Positions 54,057 through 61,200 of a stretch of 64,000 nucleotides of DNA are shown here, one piece after another. The notes below the pieces were generated by a model. That model made no database searches. It had not been told where the DNA came from and worked only from the letters and a program-made list of their open reading frames with translations. The stretch's first letter is position 1, and every line of letters begins with the position of its first letter. A program made the position numbers and the translations under genes. The stretch is from Pseudomonas sp. TH31 (GTDB lineage Bacteria; Pseudomonadota; Gammaproteobacteria; Pseudomonadales; Pseudomonadaceae). The stretch covers positions 124,001-188,000 of the forward strand of contig NZ_JAEKEZ010000022.1 in the NCBI RefSeq assembly GCF_016650815.1, given 5' to 3'.

Positions 54057-54199
54057 AGGAACGGTGTAGAAAATTATCTTTATCGACTCACTCAGCACTA
54101 CGCGCTTTGACCTTCTTGCGCCAATGCCGAACCAGCGCAACCACCACCGCCAACACCACTGACGATTGATGAGCGGGAAGTGGAGATGATTGCCAGACC

Positions 54200-54295
54200 G
54201 TAGGAGCTGCCGAAGGCTGCGATCTTTTGATCTTCAGCGATTTCAAACTCGCAACAAATCAAGATCAAAAGATCGCAGCCTTCGGCAGCTCCTAC
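54200..54295. repeat. Array REPIN 2
   Basis: Same 96-base sequence as REPIN 1 by eye; here the REPIN follows the aminotransferase tail directly (GCCAGACC then GTAGGAG), the spacer of unit 1 being lost. Confidence 0.95.
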
Positions 54296-54441
54296 AGGAG
54301 TGGTGTCAGAGGATGATTTTGTTATCGACTCATGAAATACGACGCGCTTTGACCTTCTTGCGCCAATGCCGAACCAGCGCAACCACCACCGCCAACATCA
54401 CTGACGATTGATGATCGGGAAGTGGAGATGATTGCCAGACC

Positions 54442-54537
54442 GTAGGAGCTGCCGAAGGCTGCGATCTTTTGATCTTCAGCGATTTCAAACTCGCAACAAA
54501 TCAAGATCAAAAGATCGCAGCCTTCGGCAGCTCCTAC
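54442..54537. repeat. Array REPIN 3
   Basis: Same 96-base sequence; flanking dedA tail is the most different one (GTGTGAAAATTATCTTTATC). Confidence 0.95.
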
Positions 54538-54680
54538 AGGAGCGGTGTGAAAATTATCTTTATCAACTCACTGCAGCACGACGCTCTTTGACCTTCTTGC
54601 GCCAATGCCGAACCAGCGCAATCACCACCGCCAACATCACTGACGATTGATGATCGGGAAGTGGAGATGATTGCCAGACC

Positions 54681-54776
54681 GTAGGAGCTGCCGAAGGCTG
54701 CGATCTTTTGATCTTCAGCGATTTCAAACTCGCAACAAATCAAGATCAAAAGATCGCAGCCTTCGGCAGCTCCTAC
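54681..54776. repeat. Array REPIN 4
   Basis: Same 96-base sequence, short-form unit. Confidence 0.95.
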
Positions 54777-54922
54777 AGGAGTGGTGTCAGAGGATGATTT
54801 TGTTATCGACTCATGAAATACGACGCGCTTTGACCTTCTTGCGCCAATGCCGAACCAGCGCAACCACCACCGCCAACATCACTGACGATTGATGAGCGGG
54901 AAGTGGAGATGATTGCCAGACC

Positions 54923-55018
54923 GTAGGAGCTGCCGAAGGCTGCGATCTTTTGATCTTCAGCGATTTCAAACTCGCAACAAATCAAGATCAAAAGATCGCA
55001 GCCTTCGGCAGCTCCTAC
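54923..55018. repeat. Array REPIN 5
   Basis: Same 96-base sequence, short-form unit. Confidence 0.95.
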
Positions 55019-55208
55019 AGGAGTGGTGTCAGAGGATGATTTTGTTATCGACTCATGAAACACGACGCTCTTTGACCTTCTTGCGCCAATGCCGAACCAG
55101 CGCAACCACCACCGCCAACATCACTGACGATTGATGAGCGGGAAGTGGAGATGATTGCCAGAGGGATTGCCGGGCGCTAAACGCAGCCTGAGTGACCGCC
55201 ACCTATCC

Positions 55209-55304
55209 GTAGGAGCTGCCGAAGGCTGCGATCTTTTGATCTTCAGCGATTTCAAACTCGCAACAAATCAAGATCAAAAGATCGCAGCCTTCGGCAGCTC
55301 CTAC
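55209..55304. repeat. Array REPIN 6
   Basis: Same 96-base sequence, in the long-form unit that keeps a GCCGGGCGCTAAACGCAGCC spacer like that of unit 1. Confidence 0.95.
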
Positions 55305-55450
55305 AGGAGTGGTGTCAGAGGATGATTTTGTTATCGACTCATGAAACACGACGCGCTTTGACCTTCTTGCGCCAATGCCGAACCAGCGCAACCACCACCG
55401 CCAACACCACTGACGATTGATGATCGGGAAGTGGAGATGATTGCCAGACC

Positions 55451-55546
55451 GTAGGAGCTGCCGAAGGCTGCGATCTTTTGATCTTCAGCGATTTCAAACT
55501 CGCAACAAATCAAGATCAAAAGATCGCAGCCTTCGGCAGCTCCTAC
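55451..55546. repeat. Array REPIN 7
   Basis: Same 96-base sequence, short-form unit. Confidence 0.95.
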
Positions 55547-55692
55547 AGGAGTGGTGTCAGAGGATGATTTTGTTATCGACTCATGAAATACGACGCGCTT
55601 TGACCTTCTTGCGCCAATGCCGAACCAGCGCAACCACCACCGCCAACATCACTGACGATTGATGAGCGGGAAGTGGAGATGATTGCCAGACC

Positions 55693-55788
55693 GTAGGAGC
55701 TGCCGAAGGCTGCGATCTTTTGATCTTCAGCGATTTCAAACTCGCAACAAATCAAGATCAAAAGATCGCAGCCTTCGGCAGCTCCTAC
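55693..55788. repeat. Array REPIN 8
   Basis: Same 96-base sequence, last copy, 34 bases from the dedA stop codon. Confidence 0.95.
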
Positions 55789-55822
55789 AGGAGTGGTGTC
55801 AGAGGATGATTTTGTTATCGAC

Positions 55823-56407
55823 TCATGAAACACGACGCGCTTTGACCTTCTTGCGCCAATGCCGAACCAGCGCAACCACCACCGCCAACACCACAACCCC
55901 AAGCGCAATCGGCAAGCGATACGGTTTCAGGTTGCCCAACATCGTTTCAAGCGCCTGGCCGGCCCAGTATCCGGCGCTGGCGAACAGCGTGGCCCAGACC
56001 ACCGCGCCCACTGCATTCAGCAGTGTGAACCGCAGTGGCGACAGGCCGCTGGCCCCGATGACCATCGGCCCCACCAGCCGCATGCCGTACAGAAAGCGCA
56101 CGGCAAACACTGAAATCGACGGATACCGGGCGATCAGTCCGGTCACGCGATCAATCGACGCTTGTTGCCGATGCAGGCGCGGCAACAGTCGCCCACCGAA
56201 GTAACGTCCGCTCCAGAACAGCAACTGATCGCCAAGCATCCCGCCCAAGCTGGCCCAGCCAATCACCGGCCACAGGTGCAGCAAGTGTTGATGAGCCGCC
56301 ATGCCACCCAGGATCAGGATGGTTTCGCCCTCCAGCAAACAGCCGAAGAACACTGCCCAATAACCGTAAGTGGCGAGTAAATAGTGGAGATCTATGTGTT
56401 CAAACAA
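55823..56407 (-). CDS. DedA-family membrane protein
   Basis: 194 residues from a TTG at 56407, chosen because AGGGGGAA lies at good distance and the N-terminus MFEHIDLHYLLATYGYWAVFFG is family-like; no in-frame ATG is near. The DedA/SNARE-associated core is present: E-GE motif GCLLEGETILILGG, the Gly-rich GDQLLFWSGRYFGG and the Arg-containing FAVRFLYGMRLVGPMVIGASG. DedA proteins are linked to envelope homeostasis and lipid-carrier recycling. The C-terminus ends WRKKVKARRVS; the last ~25 codons are copied in seven partial units upstream on the + strand map. Confidence 0.92.
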   Translation of the reverse strand: MFEHIDLHYLLATYGYWAVFFGCLLEGETILILGGMAAHQHLLHLWPVIGWASLGGMLGDQLLFWSGRYFGGRLLPRLHRQQASIDRVTGLIARYPSISVFAVRFLYGMRLVGPMVIGASGLSPLRFTLLNAVGAVVWATLFASAGYWAGQALETMLGNLKPYRLPIALGVVVLAVVVALVRHWRKKVKARRVS

Positions 56408-56452
56408 GGCCGTTCCCCCTGATACAAGTCAGATAAGCCGTAACGCCAGCGG

Positions 56453-56914
56453 CTACAACGAATGTGTTTCACCTGAGATCTTTTTAACGGACTGGCATCG
56501 CCGTTCCCCCAGACTTTCCACTAACCGGAGCAGATAACCGTCCGGATCCTGAACCAGAAATTCACGCTGGCCGACTTCTGCCGCGTCCGCGCGATACCAG
56601 GCATCAGTACAGGGCCGAAACAACGGCCATTGAGCTTCGGCCAGCCGCTGGAGAATAGGTTCGACTGAATCGACGCTGATCTGAAAATTGATGCCGCGCC
56701 CCAGCGGTGCTTCCAGCGGGCCGGTCAGCCATTGGCCTTCGCCAGGGTCGTATTGCTCAAGCATCAGTTGAACACCACTTTGATCAAGGTAGGCGAAGCT
56801 CGATTCGGGGCGTTCGTAGGCGATGTTGAAACCGATCAGCGAGGTCCAGAAGTGCAGGCTTCTATGGAGGTCGGTGACCATCAGTTCGGGAACTAACTTG
56901 CTTCGTGCAAACAT
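56453..56914 (-). CDS. VOC-family (glyoxalase/bleomycin-resistance-like) protein
   Basis: 153 residues from the ATG at 56914 (MFARSKLVPELMVTDLHRSL) with AAGGA upstream. The two beta-alpha-beta-beta-beta modules of the VOC fold are recognisable: FWTSLIGFNIAYERPESSFAYL and REFLVQDPDGYLLRLVESL. Resembles bleomycin-resistance-type members; the natural substrate is unknown. It is 22 bases downstream of the P-loop gene stop and partly overlaps no other gene. Confidence 0.85.
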   Translation of the reverse strand: MFARSKLVPELMVTDLHRSLHFWTSLIGFNIAYERPESSFAYLDQSGVQLMLEQYDPGEGQWLTGPLEAPLGRGINFQISVDSVEPILQRLAEAQWPLFRPCTDAWYRADAAEVGQREFLVQDPDGYLLRLVESLGERRCQSVKKISGETHSL

Positions 56915-56936
56915 ACGCGTCCTTGGGTGATTGGCG

Positions 56937-57458
56937 TCAGTCGGGTTGTTGCATGGCACTCATGAACGCAGTGATTTCGCCCTGGCCCGTCAGTTGAAGT
57001 TTCGAACCGGCGAATCCTTCGTACAGACGCCGATGGGCCGAAAATCCGCAGGACCCTTCGCGACTGCGATAGCTGCCGGCCCATTCCAGTAACGCTGTCA
57101 GCAACGCGTCGTTCGCATCACGTTGCGCCTCTCGTTGATGAATCCGGGCCACGCAATCGTCGTCTTCCAGGCTCAGCCAGATCAGCGCGCTCGCTTGAGG
57201 CAGGAGTTCGCTGACGATCCAGCCGTAAACGCCCTCAATCACCCAAGCCGCTTCACTGGCTGCCACTCGCGCCATGCCCAAGGCTTCGGCACGAGGGCGG
57301 GCGATGCTGTGTTCGTCTGAAACCCAGTGAATCAGGTCAAGATCTGTCCAGCGCAGGCGCTTGTGTTCAGCCAGTCGCTGGGCCAGCCAACTTTTGCCTG
57401 AGCCAGAGTTGCCGATGATCAGGGTTCGGGTGAGGTTCATGTCGGGGTGTTTGTTCAT
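56937..57458 (-). CDS. P-loop nucleoside/adenylate kinase-like protein
   Basis: 173 residues if started at ATG 57458 (MNKHPDMNLTRTLIIG); ATG 57440 is an alternative and neither has a strong ribosome site. Walker A is GNSGSGKS. RxxR-type lid sequence and DLDLIHW suggest the adenylate-kinase-like 'FlaR/topology modulation' group of small kinases. Substrate unknown. It begins 14 bases beyond the LysR stop on the same strand and may be co-transcribed with it and with the VOC gene. Confidence 0.8.
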   Translation of the reverse strand: MNKHPDMNLTRTLIIGNSGSGKSWLAQRLAEHKRLRWTDLDLIHWVSDEHSIARPRAEALGMARVAASEAAWVIEGVYGWIVSELLPQASALIWLSLEDDDCVARIHQREAQRDANDALLTALLEWAGSYRSREGSCGFSAHRRLYEGFAGSKLQLTGQGEITAFMSAMQQPD

Positions 57459-57471
57459 ACTCATAAGCCGT

Positions 57472-58389
57472 TTACTGCAATGACAATTCGGGGTCGTTAT
57501 CCACGACATCCTGTTGGATCCTGGAGAACATCCAGTCAATAAAGACCTGCGCATCGCGCCCGGCATCCTGTGAGACGCCGTAGTAATAGCGGGTCAATGG
57601 CAGCCGCAGTTCGGGAAAAGGGCTGATCAGGCGCCCGCTGGCCAGGTCCTTCCCCAGCAGAGAGGTCGGGCACAGCGCAACGCCGAGCCCATCAACGGCC
57701 GCTTGAAGCACCAGGTGCAGGTGATCGAACTTCAGCACGGGTTGATCGCGTCGTATGGCAATGTCGGCGTGCCTGGCCCAGTCCTGCCAGTCCCGACGGC
57801 GAGTGCGACCGGTCAACAACGTATGCTTCAGAAGGTCGCCCGGGCTATTGAACGCGGTGTTCTGAATCAGCGAAGGGGCCGCCACCAGAATGATCTCATC
57901 GTCCAGAAGCACCTGCGGCTGGAGGTTGGTCGCCCAATCGGCTTCACCTCGCCGGATGACCACGTCGAAGCGTTCGCGGGTTTGATCGGGGGGCAAGGTG
58001 CTGGTGACGACCTCAGGCTGAATATCGGGATGCAGCGCCATGAACGCGGGCAATCGTGGGATCAGCCAGCGCACCGCGAAGGAGGGGCGCACATTGATTT
58101 TCACCTTGCGCACCCTCCGTCCACTTTTCAGGCTTGCCGCCGCATTGGCGATCTGAGCCAGCGCCAGGCTGACGTGCTCGTAGAACGCCTGACCGGCGGG
58201 CGTCAGCGATGATTGCCGGGTTCGGCGTTCAAACAACAACACCCCCAAATGCTCTTCGAGCAATTTAACGTGGCGGCTGACGGCGCTGTGGCTGACATGC
58301 AGTTCTTCGGCTGCGCGGCTGAAGCTCTGGTGGCGAGCGGCGGCGGCAAAGGCGCGAACGGCATTGAGTGGGGGAAGGTTGGCGATCAT
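57472..58389 (-). CDS. LysR-family regulator, GcvA-like
   Basis: 305 residues: winged helix (LNAVRAFAAAARHQSFSRAAEELHVSHSAVSRHVKLLEEHLG), then an effector domain. The N-terminal PLNAVRAF pattern is typical of the GcvA/AmpR branch. It is divergent from the LysE/RhtB exporter gene at 58494, its likely target, with a 104-base shared promoter region. Confidence 0.9.
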   Translation of the reverse strand: MIANLPPLNAVRAFAAAARHQSFSRAAEELHVSHSAVSRHVKLLEEHLGVLLFERRTRQSSLTPAGQAFYEHVSLALAQIANAAASLKSGRRVRKVKINVRPSFAVRWLIPRLPAFMALHPDIQPEVVTSTLPPDQTRERFDVVIRRGEADWATNLQPQVLLDDEIILVAAPSLIQNTAFNSPGDLLKHTLLTGRTRRRDWQDWARHADIAIRRDQPVLKFDHLHLVLQAAVDGLGVALCPTSLLGKDLASGRLISPFPELRLPLTRYYYGVSQDAGRDAQVFIDWMFSRIQQDVVDNDPELSLQ

Positions 58390-58493
58390 GTGTCTAATTT
58401 AGTCACATATGAGGCGCAATTAAAGCGTTTGTCAGGCTTGTTTCGTCCCGCCAATCTGCAGCCGTTCAGAGGATTGCGGATCAGGAGTGAAGC

Positions 58494-59102
58494 ATGGCCA
58501 GTTACGGACTGTTTTTGATACTCGCCACGTTAACCGTATTAAGCCCGGGTCCCGGTGTGGTGTTGACGATTTCCAACGCGTTGCGTCATGGCTGGGCGGG
58601 CTCGTTGCCGGGCATTGGTGGTATCGCCCTGGGGGCGTTTATCGTTGCCGGGATTTCAGCCAGCGGTGCGGGACTGGTCCTCGCTACGTCGGCGACGGCG
58701 TTCACAATGTTGAAGTCTGCGGGCGCGCTGTACCTGATGTACCTGGGGATCAAGATGTGGCGAACCCAGCGTTTTATCCCCGAACTCAAGGTCTCGTCCT
58801 CCCGTCCATGGCGCCGGTTTGTCGAAGCCTTGTCGATCCAGTTGCTGAACCCAAAGGCCGGCTTCTTTTTTCTGGCGGTGTTTCCCCAGTTCATCAGGTC
58901 GACCGGAAACTATTACGCCCAGTTCCTTTTGTTGGTGTCGTCTTACAGCCTGCTGGTGGTGTTGGTCCATAGCGGTTATGCGTTCATGGCCAATGGCGCG
59001 CGTGGCTGGCTCTCCACTGCGCGCGGCGCCAGGATTGCCGGAAAACTGTCCGGCATGACCTTCTTTGGCTTCGGCGTATTGATGGCGTCTGCGACCAAAT
59101 AG
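58494..59102 (+). CDS. LysE/RhtB-family amino-acid exporter
   Basis: 202 residues with about six membrane helices. The family N-terminal motif LSPGPGVVLTISNALRHGWAGSLPGIGGIALG is clear, followed by GALYLMYLGIKMWR and LLNPKAGFFFLAVFPQF. Expected to export amino acids or similar small molecules; substrate unknown. Controlled probably by the divergent LysR. Its stop is followed directly by a decayed gene end. Confidence 0.9.
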   Translation: MASYGLFLILATLTVLSPGPGVVLTISNALRHGWAGSLPGIGGIALGAFIVAGISASGAGLVLATSATAFTMLKSAGALYLMYLGIKMWRTQRFIPELKVSSSRPWRRFVEALSIQLLNPKAGFFFLAVFPQFIRSTGNYYAQFLLLVSSYSLLVVLVHSGYAFMANGARGWLSTARGARIAGKLSGMTFFGFGVLMASATK

Positions 59103-59320
59103 CCTGGGGGCCTGTTGGGCGGCTATACCGGCAGCAAAAAGACTTCACCCCGTTGCCGCACAAAAACATCGTCGCGTACTCGGTGGAAACCTGCGGCACG
59201 TTCGATCTGGATTCGGAACTGGAAATCTACTTCTCGTCACTGGGCAAAGTGAAATTCGAATTCACCGGCAGGACATCTATGGTGGAAATCTCAAAACTGA
59301 TCTCTCAACACGTCCTCTGA
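59103..59320 (+). pseudogene. C-terminal remnant of a bacterial PH-domain (YokE/bPH_1-like) protein
   Basis: One frame stays open from the LysE stop to TGA at 59318-59320 and encodes a conserved-looking end: FTPLPHKNIVAYSVETCGTF, then DLDSELEIYFSS and a C-terminus ISKLISQHVL. The 'YSVETxGTFDLDxEL' pattern recalls small bacterial PH-domain proteins of about 125 residues. The N-terminal half and start codon are missing, so this is the tail of a gene cut away, perhaps when the exporter gene was placed here. Confidence 0.6.
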
Positions 59321-59334
59321 CCCGAACACGAAAA

Positions 59335-59354
59335 AGCCCCGAAAACTCGGGGCT
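59335..59354 (-). terminator. Possible minus-strand terminator
   Basis: AGCCCCGA-GTTT-TCGGGGCT with a T run on the minus strand only. It may close a transcript coming from the DUF3077 gene at 59545, although two REP elements lie between. Confidence 0.6.
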
Positions 59355-59380
59355 CCAACTGGCTAAACAGGATCCAAAAT

Positions 59381-59404
59381 GTGGGAGCGGGCTTGCTCGC
59401 GAAA
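59381..59404. repeat. Single REP element (GTGGGAGCGGGC type)
   Basis: GTGGGAGCGGGCTTGCTCGCGAAAG, one arm only; a related, altered copy follows at 59453. Confidence 0.8.
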
Positions 59405-59452
59405 GCGCCAGATCAGCCAACACCTAAACCAACTGACACAACCCCACCCCCT

Positions 59453-59478
59453 GTAGGAGCAAGCTTGCTCGCGAAAGC
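59453..59478. repeat. Single REP element (GTAGGAGCAAGC variant)
   Basis: GTAGGAGCAAGCTTGCTCGCGAAAGCG. Same direction as the copy at 59381 and both are followed by similar bases (ATCAGCC.ACACCTAA), so the pair looks like a tandem duplication of about 72 bases. Confidence 0.75.
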
Positions 59479-59544
59479 GATATATCAGCCGACACCTAAC
59501 CTAACTGACACAACCCCATCGCAAGCAAACCCATCCCCCAGCCG

Positions 59545-59856
59545 CTACTCCTCAGCCTTCTCCGCCGCCCGCTTAGGCGGCACAGTAGAAGCCCGCCCCC
59601 GCATCAACACCTTCACCGCATCATCCACCACCGCCTTACTCATCGACGTCAAATAATGCGCAGCCCAGGCATGAGTGTCCGTGTCTCTGTTGAAAGCAGC
59701 GTCTTTGGTGAGCGCCTTGGCCAGGAATAGAAAGTCAGAAGCCATGGACAACGCATCACCGAGCGGCACGTCACGGGTGACATGGAACAGGGGCCGGTCT
59801 GAGCAATAGAGTACGGGCGTCAGGCCGATGGTTTTGAGTTCCGGTTGATCGGTCAT
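59545..59856 (-). CDS. DUF3077-family small protein
   Basis: 103 residues. The pattern VPLGDALSMASDFLFLAKAL … AAHYLTSMSKAVVDDAVKVL matches DUF3077, small proteins common in Pseudomonas, often near secreted or phage-related genes; the function is unknown. The ATG overlaps the stop of a 38-codon upstream frame (ATGA). Confidence 0.8.
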   Translation of the reverse strand: MTDQPELKTIGLTPVLYCSDRPLFHVTRDVPLGDALSMASDFLFLAKALTKDAAFNRDTDTHAWAAHYLTSMSKAVVDDAVKVLMRGRASTVPPKRAAEKAEE

Positions 59857-59969
59857 TGGGCATCTCCGGTAATGGAGAGGCGGTAGGAGAGAGCGAACGA
59901 TGAGGCGTTACGCGATTGGGAATTGCGTAGAGGGGAAAGCCAGAATTTGTACGGATTTATGCTGCGCAT
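59853..59969 (-). CDS. Possible 38-residue upstream peptide coupled to the DUF3077 gene
   Basis: An ATG at 59969 (MRSINPYKFWLSP) has GGAG 8-9 bases before it, and the frame ends in TGA overlapping the start of the DUF3077 gene. The peptide is basic and Ser-rich (LRNSQSRNASSFALSYRLS). The good ribosome site and the ATGA coupling favour real translation, but no homolog is known to me. Confidence 0.4.
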   Translation of the reverse strand: MRSINPYKFWLSPLRNSQSRNASSFALSYRLSITGDAQ

Positions 59970-60111
59970 GATGACGCTCCAAGGTTGGAAAACCGAAAAT
60001 CCAGTAAACCGGCACGTCCGAAGACGTCCCACGCACAGCCGCCATAGATCAGGATTGCAGGAGTAAAAAATCACCTGTAATCATGAATAAAACGCTGATG
60101 CGCTCCCAGAT

Positions 60112-60399
60112 TTGAACGGGTTTCCAAGCCCGGTTGCTGAATTGGCAGCGACGGTGGGAGGGTATCGTGCAGGCCCTTATCCTGCAACCTTTGAAAACAT
60201 CCTGTTTCAGGCTCTTTCACTGGAAACCAGCGGCCTCAGAAACAGTAAAGATGTACTTGCCGCCATTTAAGAACTTTCCGATATCTATCCGTATTTAAAA
60301 ATACAAATAGCATTTGAAAAATTAATTGCGCAATTTTACACCAGGGTTGAGCGGAATTTGGCAGAGGTTTTTTATTTCGAGGATATGATGCTAGGTTAA
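60112..60399 (+). pseudogene. Decayed small gene with one in-frame stop, unknown function
   Basis: A frame beginning at or before TTG 60112 encodes FPSPVAELAATVGGYRAGPY and continues to a TAA at 60268. The same frame goes on without other stops to 60399 with protein-like sequence (ELSDIYPYLKIQIAFEKLIA … YFEDMMLG). Read through, it is about 95 residues. It has no ATG and one nonsense codon, so it is probably decayed. The frame is AT-richer than the core genes. It lies just upstream of, and in line with, the gene at 60415. Confidence 0.45.
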
Positions 60400-60414
60400 T
60401 AATCAGGAGGGTTT

Positions 60415-60522
60415 ATGGGCTTTAGTATATCCGCGTGTTTTGGGCTGGGTAAGGTGGGCATGGATACTCATGTCACGAAATCAGCTATCAGTAAGCTACA
60501 GGGAGAATTAAAAAAGAACTAA
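60415..60522 (+). CDS. Small open frame (35 residues), unknown
   Basis: ATG at 60415 has the strong site AGGAGGG. The peptide begins MGFSISACFGLGKVGMDTH and ends at TAA 60520-60522 just after an A6 run (60510-60515). If one A were absent, the frame would run straight into the 60536-60916 frame, giving one protein of about 166 residues. I think that is more likely than a separate peptide. Confidence 0.45.
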   Translation: MGFSISACFGLGKVGMDTHVTKSAISKLQGELKKN

Positions 60523-60535
60523 TGAGGCAGGGGGG

Positions 60536-60916
60536 TTGGCCAAAGTCTGCAATGCCATAATAAACCCCTTGGATACTCTGAGTCATGCAAGTAAGACTGC
60601 AAAAAAAGCACAATTAAATATAGAAAAAATAGTGGTGAAGCTAACAACATTAAAAGACGTTGTTGTTAAGGAGAATCGCGCAGCATCCAGGATGAAAGAG
60701 ACTCAGCTGAAAGGCATGTTGAGCGACGCGAGTAATCTAAATGCGAAAATAGATAAATGTAATACGGCTATCGATAAAAAAATAACAGCTAAGCAAGGCT
60801 ATCAAGCTTCTCAAACTCGAGGGCCCTCCCAGCGTGAACAGCAACGAGGCATGGAAAATAATAATCGGGCAATGGATCAACGTGCACTTGACGTTAAGAA
60901 TGGTGACTATTATTAA
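60536..60916 (+). CDS. Small helical protein of unknown function
   Basis: 126 residues from a TTG at 60536 whose ribosome site (AGGCAGGGGGG) is too close; see the preceding frame for a better start. The sequence is Lys/Asn/Ala-rich and probably coiled-coil (KTAKKAQLNIEKIVVKLTTL, SDASNLNAKIDKCNTAIDKK), ending QRALDVKNGDYY. No signal peptide or membrane helix. Codon use is AT-rich compared with the core genome, suggesting transfer. A similar layout (short head, helical Lys-rich tail) is seen in the gene at 61755. Confidence 0.55.
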   Translation: MAKVCNAIINPLDTLSHASKTAKKAQLNIEKIVVKLTTLKDVVVKENRAASRMKETQLKGMLSDASNLNAKIDKCNTAIDKKITAKQGYQASQTRGPSQREQQRGMENNNRAMDQRALDVKNGDYY

Positions 60917-60967
60917 TAAAAAATAAAGAGTTTCTAGGTTTTTAGCGCTTTGGTTGAGGATTTTTCA

Positions 60968-61054
60968 ATGGCTAGTGGAAGGCCAGATTTCCCTGTTGAT
61001 GAGTGCGCTAAGGCTCAGTTGATGAGCCGTTTCAATCAATCCTTGTACATGTAA
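60968..61054 (+). CDS. Very short open frame (28 residues), doubtful
   Basis: ATG at 60968 with GAGGA 8 bases upstream, encoding MASGRPDFPVDECAKAQLMS and 8 more residues. It overlaps the end of a minus-strand frame (61036-61200). It may be the head of a truncated gene. Confidence 0.25.
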   Translation: MASGRPDFPVDECAKAQLMSRFNQSLYM

Positions 61055-61200
61055 TTCAGCTGCACCTTAATCTGCGCAACAGTGCGCTCGATAGCTGTTT
61101 CTGATAGTTGTTCATCCCCTTTTAAAGTCAGTTGGGTGTTGTTGAATGATTTCAGTATCGGGTTTGCTCGCGTGCAGATTTTTATCTGTATGTCTTTCAA
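61036..61200 (-). CDS. Small open frame (54 residues), unknown
   Basis: TTG at 61200 directly follows the TAA of the upstream frame (TAATTG). It encodes KDIQIKICTRANPILKSF … LKGDEQLSETAIERTVAQ and ends YMYKD. The sequence looks protein-like, and coupling to the preceding gene is possible. No ATG start, no known family. Confidence 0.35.
   Translation of the reverse strand: MKDIQIKICTRANPILKSFNNTQLTLKGDEQLSETAIERTVAQIKVQLNYMYKD

Larger units (their letters stand above)
53877..55894. repeat. Eight-unit tandem array: aminotransferase tail + REPIN + dedA tail
   Basis: Eight direct repeats begin at 53877, 54160, 54402, 54641, 54883, 55125, 55411 and 55653. Unit lengths are 239-242 bases, except units 1 and 6 (283 and 286). 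Each unit has about 40 bases of the aminotransferase 3' end (TGACGATTGATGA…GAGATGATT), a 96-base REPIN and about 100 bases of the dedA 3' end in reverse. Unit 1 contains the true aminotransferase end, unit 8 the true dedA end. The junction between units (CCAACACCAC or CCAACATCAC, then TGACGATTG) joins interior points of both genes with almost no homology. Confidence 0.95.

Noticed and set aside
53961..55788. CRISPR-like array of evenly spaced repeats
   Set aside because: Repeats are 96-base palindromes with spacers that are copies of neighbouring gene ends; spacers are not unique and no cas gene is present.
54098..55908. Repeated open frames of 73-111 codons on both strands in the array
   Set aside because: They are REPIN and antisense or out-of-frame dedA-tail sequence repeated with the array; no ribosome site and no protein-like signal.
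59970..60074. N-terminal extension of the small frame upstream of the DUF3077 gene
   Set aside because: The ATG at 59969 has the ribosome site; the extension is Arg/Cys-rich without support.
60510..60516. A-AAA-AAG heptamer as programmed -1 frameshift site
   Set aside because: Shifting by -1 gives only a short frame ending at 60562; the long downstream frame is in +1.
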